NCBI GenBank assembly: GCA_036377075.1
Contig: DASUZB010000145.1
Location: forward strand, 1 to 35,785
Reading direction: 5' to 3'
DNA: 35,785 nucleotides
Source of the DNA: DASUZB01 sp036377075
Lineage (GTDB): Bacteria; Actinomycetota; CALGFH01
Of this stretch, positions 33,013 to 35,785 are shown in pieces (position 1 is the stretch's first letter; every line of letters starts with the position of its first letter). The notes under the pieces were generated by a model that was not told the DNA's origin, searched no databases, and saw only the letters and a program-made list of their open reading frames with translations. A program made the position numbers and the translations under genes.

Positions 33013-33294
33013 TCATCGGCGGTAGGCTTCGCGAAGGTGGGCGATGCGGCGCATGGTGGGAGAACAGCGCCCGGGCGAGGGGGTGCATCGGGGCCGCCGC
33101 TCCCTTCTGCACCGGCCCTCAGCCCGGGCGCCGCACGGTGGTTGCATCGTCTTCCAAACCCACCGGCGGATAGTCCATCTGGGTGGTTCGCATGTGGTTA
33201 TGAATGACCAGACCGGAGCGCACGGCCGTCCGTCAGGCTTGCCTGGCGGAGGAAAATCGACAAGTAGAGTGTTCGCCACGAGGGGGGTCGGCCG
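33013..33294. other. Intergenic region with large hairpins, upstream of the glycosyltransferase gene
   Basis: This 282-bp gap contains no supported gene. It holds the long hairpin at 33067-33131, a second inverted repeat at 33230-33249 (CCGTCAGG / CCTGGCGG with one G-U) and an AT-richer patch near 33190-33210. The second hairpin lies about 45 bp before the start codon and could form in the 5' leader of the downstream message. Confidence 0.45.
33067..33131. terminator. Large composite hairpin after the metallophosphoesterase gene
   Basis: The outer stem GCGCCCGGGC (33067-33076) / GCCCGGGCGC (33122-33131) is perfect; inside it GGTGCA (33082-33087) pairs with TGCACC (33108-33113), giving a stem of about 19 bp with small bulges and a 20-nt apical loop. 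It begins 55 bp after the stop codon and is not followed by T residues. It is probably a terminator or 3' RNA structure; a structured leader of the next gene is also possible. Confidence 0.55.
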
Positions 33295-34674
33295 GTGACA
33301 GTCGCGTTATCCGAGGTCATGAGAGAGGAGGGCGACAAGCTCTTCGACGCCTACGACACGGTGGACGTGCTCGTCGGCATCCCCTCGTACCAGAACGCCG
33401 CCACCATCGGCCACGTGGTCAAGGCAGTGGAGGCGGGCCTGCGGAAGTACTTCCCCGACCGTCGTTGCCTGATCGTCATCTCCGACGGCGACTCCACCGA
33501 CGGGACCAAGCAGGCCGCCTGCGAAGCGACCACGGCGGGTGACGAGGAGCGGCTGCTGCTCGACCCCAAGACGGACGTGCCCGACAAGGTGGCCTTCGAC
33601 TACACCGGCACGTCGGGCAAGGGCTCGGCGTTTCGCGCCATCTTCGCGGTGGCGAGCCACCTCGACGCCCAGGCCTGCGCGGTGTTCGACGCCGACCTGC
33701 GATCGGTCAGCCCCGCATGGGTCGACCGGCTGATCGGCCCGGTCCTCTACCACGACTACGACTTCGTCGCGCCGGTCTACGCCAGGCACAAGTTCGACGG
33801 CACCATCACCAACTCGATCGCCTTCCCGATCACCGCCGCGCTCTACGGCCGCCGCCTGCGCCAGCCCATCGGCGGCGACTTCGGCTTCTCGGGGCGCCTG
33901 GCCGGGCACTGGGCGGCCAAGCACGTCTGGCACACCGACGTGGCCCGCTTCGGCGTCGACATCTGGATGACCACGGTGGCGCTGTGCGAGGGGTTCAACG
34001 TCTGCCAGTCCTACCTCGGGGCCAAGCTGCACCAGGCCAAGGACCCGGGAAGCGACCTCGGGCCGATGTTCCGGCAGGTGGTCGGCAGCCTGTTCGCGCT
34101 GGCGGGCCGGTACGTGGACCACTGGATGGGCAGCGGCGCGATCCGGCCGGTGCCGACCTTCGGCTTCCGCTCGGCCACCTCCACCGAGGAGATCCGGGTC
34201 GACACCAACCGGCTGGTGTGGCGCTTCATCGAGGGCTACGTCACCTGGGAGCGCATCTGGACCCAGGTGCTGGCCGACGAGAACTGGGCCGCCGTGCAGG
34301 TGGCGATCCGCGAGGCCAGCGAGCGGCCCGAGGGCTTCGTCCTGCCGGTCGAGCTGTGGACGCGCATCTGCTACGACTACCTGCTCGCCTACAACGCCCA
34401 GGTGATCGGCCAGGACGAGCTGCTCGCCTCGCTGATCCCGCTGTACTTCGCGCGCACCGCCACCTTCGTCGAGGAGGTGCGCACGGCCGCCGCGGACGAG
34501 GCCGAGGAACGCATCGAGTCCTACGCCGACGTGTTCGCCCAGCTCAAGCCGTACCTGGTGCGGCGCTTCGCCGAGACCGGTCGCACCCGCCGGCTCGCCG
34601 AGCAGCGGGTCGACGGAGGCCCGGGCCGCAAGGACGAGGACACCAGCGAGTTCCTGGCGATCCGCTCGCCCTGA
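33295..34674 (+). CDS. GT-A glycosyltransferase resembling glucosylglycerate/mannosylglycerate synthases
   Basis: A 459-residue soluble GT-A enzyme. VDVLVGIPSYQNAATIGHVVKAV forms the first strand and helix; SDGDSTDGT (about residues 62-70) contacts the nucleotide, and the metal-binding DxD is D132-A-D134 in AVFDADLRS. PIGGDFGFSGRLAGHW and FGVDIWMTTVALCEGF follow, then a helical C-terminal half (DLGPMFRQVVGSLFALAG). The pattern resembles cytosolic enzymes that make glucosylglycerate-type osmolytes, but I cannot verify that and a generic family 2-like transferase is possible. GTG 33295 follows AGGGGGG; ATG 33319 is an alternative. The GTG start includes a rare TTA codon at 33307, absent if the later ATG is used. 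Convergent with a K+ transporter gene. Confidence 0.72.
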   Translation: MTVALSEVMREEGDKLFDAYDTVDVLVGIPSYQNAATIGHVVKAVEAGLRKYFPDRRCLIVISDGDSTDGTKQAACEATTAGDEERLLLDPKTDVPDKVAFDYTGTSGKGSAFRAIFAVASHLDAQACAVFDADLRSVSPAWVDRLIGPVLYHDYDFVAPVYARHKFDGTITNSIAFPITAALYGRRLRQPIGGDFGFSGRLAGHWAAKHVWHTDVARFGVDIWMTTVALCEGFNVCQSYLGAKLHQAKDPGSDLGPMFRQVVGSLFALAGRYVDHWMGSGAIRPVPTFGFRSATSTEEIRVDTNRLVWRFIEGYVTWERIWTQVLADENWAAVQVAIREASERPEGFVLPVELWTRICYDYLLAYNAQVIGQDELLASLIPLYFARTATFVEEVRTAAADEAEERIESYADVFAQLKPYLVRRFAETGRTRRLAEQRVDGGPGRKDEDTSEFLAIRSP

Positions 34675-34692
34675 CACCCTCGCCCTGACACC
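34665..34692. repeat. Tandem duplication of a 14-bp unit across the stop codon
   Basis: CTCGCCCTGACACC occurs twice head to tail (34665-34678 and 34679-34692). The first copy contains the TGA stop of the glycosyltransferase gene. It looks like a recent slippage duplication. Confidence 0.6.
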
Positions 34693-34699
34693 AAAGGGT

Positions 34700-35785
34700 C
34701 TAGCTGCGGACGTAGCGGCGCAGGTCCTCGCGGCCGACGGGGGCGAGGCTGCGGCGCCTGCCGAGGCGGAACGGGACGATGGTGACGTTGACGTTGTCCA
34801 TCTCGCCGAGCACGCGGAACACGCCGAGGGCGGTGCGGTCGTGCAGGATGCGGTGCCAGAACTTGGCGTAGCCGCGCTTGGGGATCAGCACGGTCACCTC
34901 GGTGTCCGGCCGCACCAGCTCGGCGACGGTCTCCTCGACGGCGGCGAGCAGGTTCCGGTCGGGGCTGTCCACCACCTCGAGCGCGACCGGGATGTGCACC
35001 TTGGCCCAGAGCTTGCAGAGCCTGCGGGCGTGGTCCGGGTCGATGGCGATGTGCACCGCGGTGATGCTCAGCGGATTGAGCTGGCGCGCGTACTGCAGCG
35101 CGGCCAGGGTCGCCTGGTCGAGGTCCTCGACCAGCACGATCACCTCGTGGCGGGGCTTGGGCGGGGCGAGGCGCTGGGAGGCCTCGACCTTCAGCTCCTT
35201 GACCTCCGACCGGTAGGTCTTCTGTGTTCGCAGCAGGAACGTGACCAGCAGCGGCACCGCCAGGCAGACCATCCAGGCGCCCTCGGTGAACTTGGCGACC
35301 ACGATCACCACCAGCACCACGAACGTGACCACGGCGCCGATCCCGTTCACGACCAGGCCGTAGTGCCAGCCGCGCTCGCGCACCTTCCAGTGCCGCTTGG
35401 TCATGCCGGCCTGCGACAGGGTGAAGGAGATGACCACGCCGATGGCGTAGAGCGGGATCAGCGCGGAGGTGCTGGCGTGGAAGGCGACCACCAGCAGGAT
35501 GGCCATGGCGGAGAGCACCAGGATGCCGTTGGAGTAGACCAGCCGGTGCCCGCGCTTGCGGAGCTGGCGGGGCAGCAGGGCGTCCCCCGCCGCGAACGAG
35601 GCCAGCAGCGGGAAGCCCGAGAACGACGTGTTGGCCGCCAGCACCAGGATGAGCAGGGTCGACCCCTGGGTCAGGTAGAAGAACGCCCGGCCAGCGCTGG
35701 AGCTCCCGAGCACGTGCTGGCCGAGCTGCGCGAGCACGGTGGGGACCTCGTTGGCGAACGGCCTGATGCCGAGGTGGCCGGCCAG
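34700..35785 (-). CDS. KimA-type potassium transporter (APC superfamily), C-terminal part
   Basis: The gene is cut by the right edge; the visible 361 residues have no start. TQGSTLLILVLAANTSFSGFPLLASFAAGDALLPRQLRKRGHRLVYSNGILVLSAMAILLVVAF, then STSALIPLYAIGVVISFTLSQAGM, match the last membrane helices of the KimA/YdaO family of high-affinity K+ importers. After two further helices comes a cytoplasmic domain (RHEVIVLVEDLDQATLAALQYARQL...TAVHIAI) of universal-stress-like fold, which in Bacillus KimA binds c-di-AMP. K+ import is inferred from family; amino acid transport cannot be ruled out. It faces the glycosyltransferase gene 25 bp away. Confidence 0.78.
   Translation of the reverse strand: MAGHLGIRPFANEVPTVLAQLGQHVLGSSSAGRAFFYLTQGSTLLILVLAANTSFSGFPLLASFAAGDALLPRQLRKRGHRLVYSNGILVLSAMAILLVVAFHASTSALIPLYAIGVVISFTLSQAGMTKRHWKVRERGWHYGLVVNGIGAVVTFVVLVVIVVAKFTEGAWMVCLAVPLLVTFLLRTQKTYRSEVKELKVEASQRLAPPKPRHEVIVLVEDLDQATLAALQYARQLNPLSITAVHIAIDPDHARRLCKLWAKVHIPVALEVVDSPDRNLLAAVEETVAELVRPDTEVTVLIPKRGYAKFWHRILHDRTALGVFRVLGEMDNVNVTIVPFRLGRRRSLAPVGREDLRRYVRS

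Noticed and set aside
33132..33200. tRNA-like segment with CTTCCAA resembling a Gly anticodon loop, upstream of the glycosyltransferase
   Set aside because: The bases flanking the supposed anticodon loop do not pair, and acceptor, D and T arms cannot be drawn.
33013..33298. Two short open frames (one on each strand, 84 and 88 codons) in the gap before the glycosyltransferase
   Set aside because: They span the large hairpins, have no ribosome site or recognisable family, and are best explained as chance.

Overview
The window is a very GC-rich stretch (roughly three quarters G+C by eye) from a member of the Actinomycetota. The lineage is supported by a WhiB Fe-S regulator, a clpS-DUF2017 pair, a PASTA-containing bifunctional penicillin-binding protein beside a paired Get3/ArsA-type ATPase operon, and frequent GTG/TTG starts. 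I cannot place it more finely. It reads as ordinary chromosome: no transposase, integrase, phage gene, CRISPR array, rRNA or tRNA was seen.

Layout. 1-3660: 3' end of larB, then two tandem dynamin-like GTPases. 3632-8087: a polytopic GT-C-like membrane protein, an MFS exporter with its MarR regulator on the minus strand, and a divergent GT4 glycosyltransferase; an AT-rich palindrome lies between marR and the glycosyltransferase. 8122-9731: an MBL-fold hydrolase/NUDIX operon. 10000-12085: a short Prim-Pol-fold protein that seems to have lost its catalytic acids, facing an XRE-TPR regulator. 12402-15664: selA-selB. 15674-17727: an L-2-hydroxyglutarate oxidase-like FAD enzyme divergent from clpS-DUF2017. 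17826-21725: a minus-strand run dinG-ridA-cobS-cobC that ends in a 95-bp inverted-repeat structure. 21980-23241: a PIG-L deacetylase, a 52-residue DUF4177-like protein and whiB. 23454-25767: an nfeD-slipin operon ending in a 13-bp hairpin. 25886-28092: the arsA-like pair. 28100-33012: mscS, the PASTA PBP, yqeY and a metallophosphoesterase. 33295-35785: a glycosyltransferase resembling glucosylglycerate synthases, facing the 3' end of a KimA-type potassium transporter.

How it fits together. From memory of Mycobacterium tuberculosis gene order, the set MBL hydrolase, ridA, DUF4177 protein, arsA pair, whiB, ponA, metallophosphoesterase and yqeY matches the Rv3677c-Rv3688c neighbourhood, while dinG and clpS-DUF2017 match Rv1329c-Rv1332. 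The window therefore looks like two conserved actinobacterial blocks brought together, with selAB, cobS/cobC, lhgO, Prim-Pol and XRE genes between. Envelope and osmotic functions dominate the right half: PBP, MscS, slipin/NfeD, possible compatible-solute synthesis and K+ uptake.

The least expected signals are: a G6/C6 palindrome inside the coding frame of the first ArsA-like gene, with related palindromes at two intergenic sites; an NfeD that appears to lack its catalytic Ser and Lys; a catalytically degenerate Prim-Pol protein with a Cys cluster; and several large hairpins without U-tracts that could serve as actinobacterial terminators.
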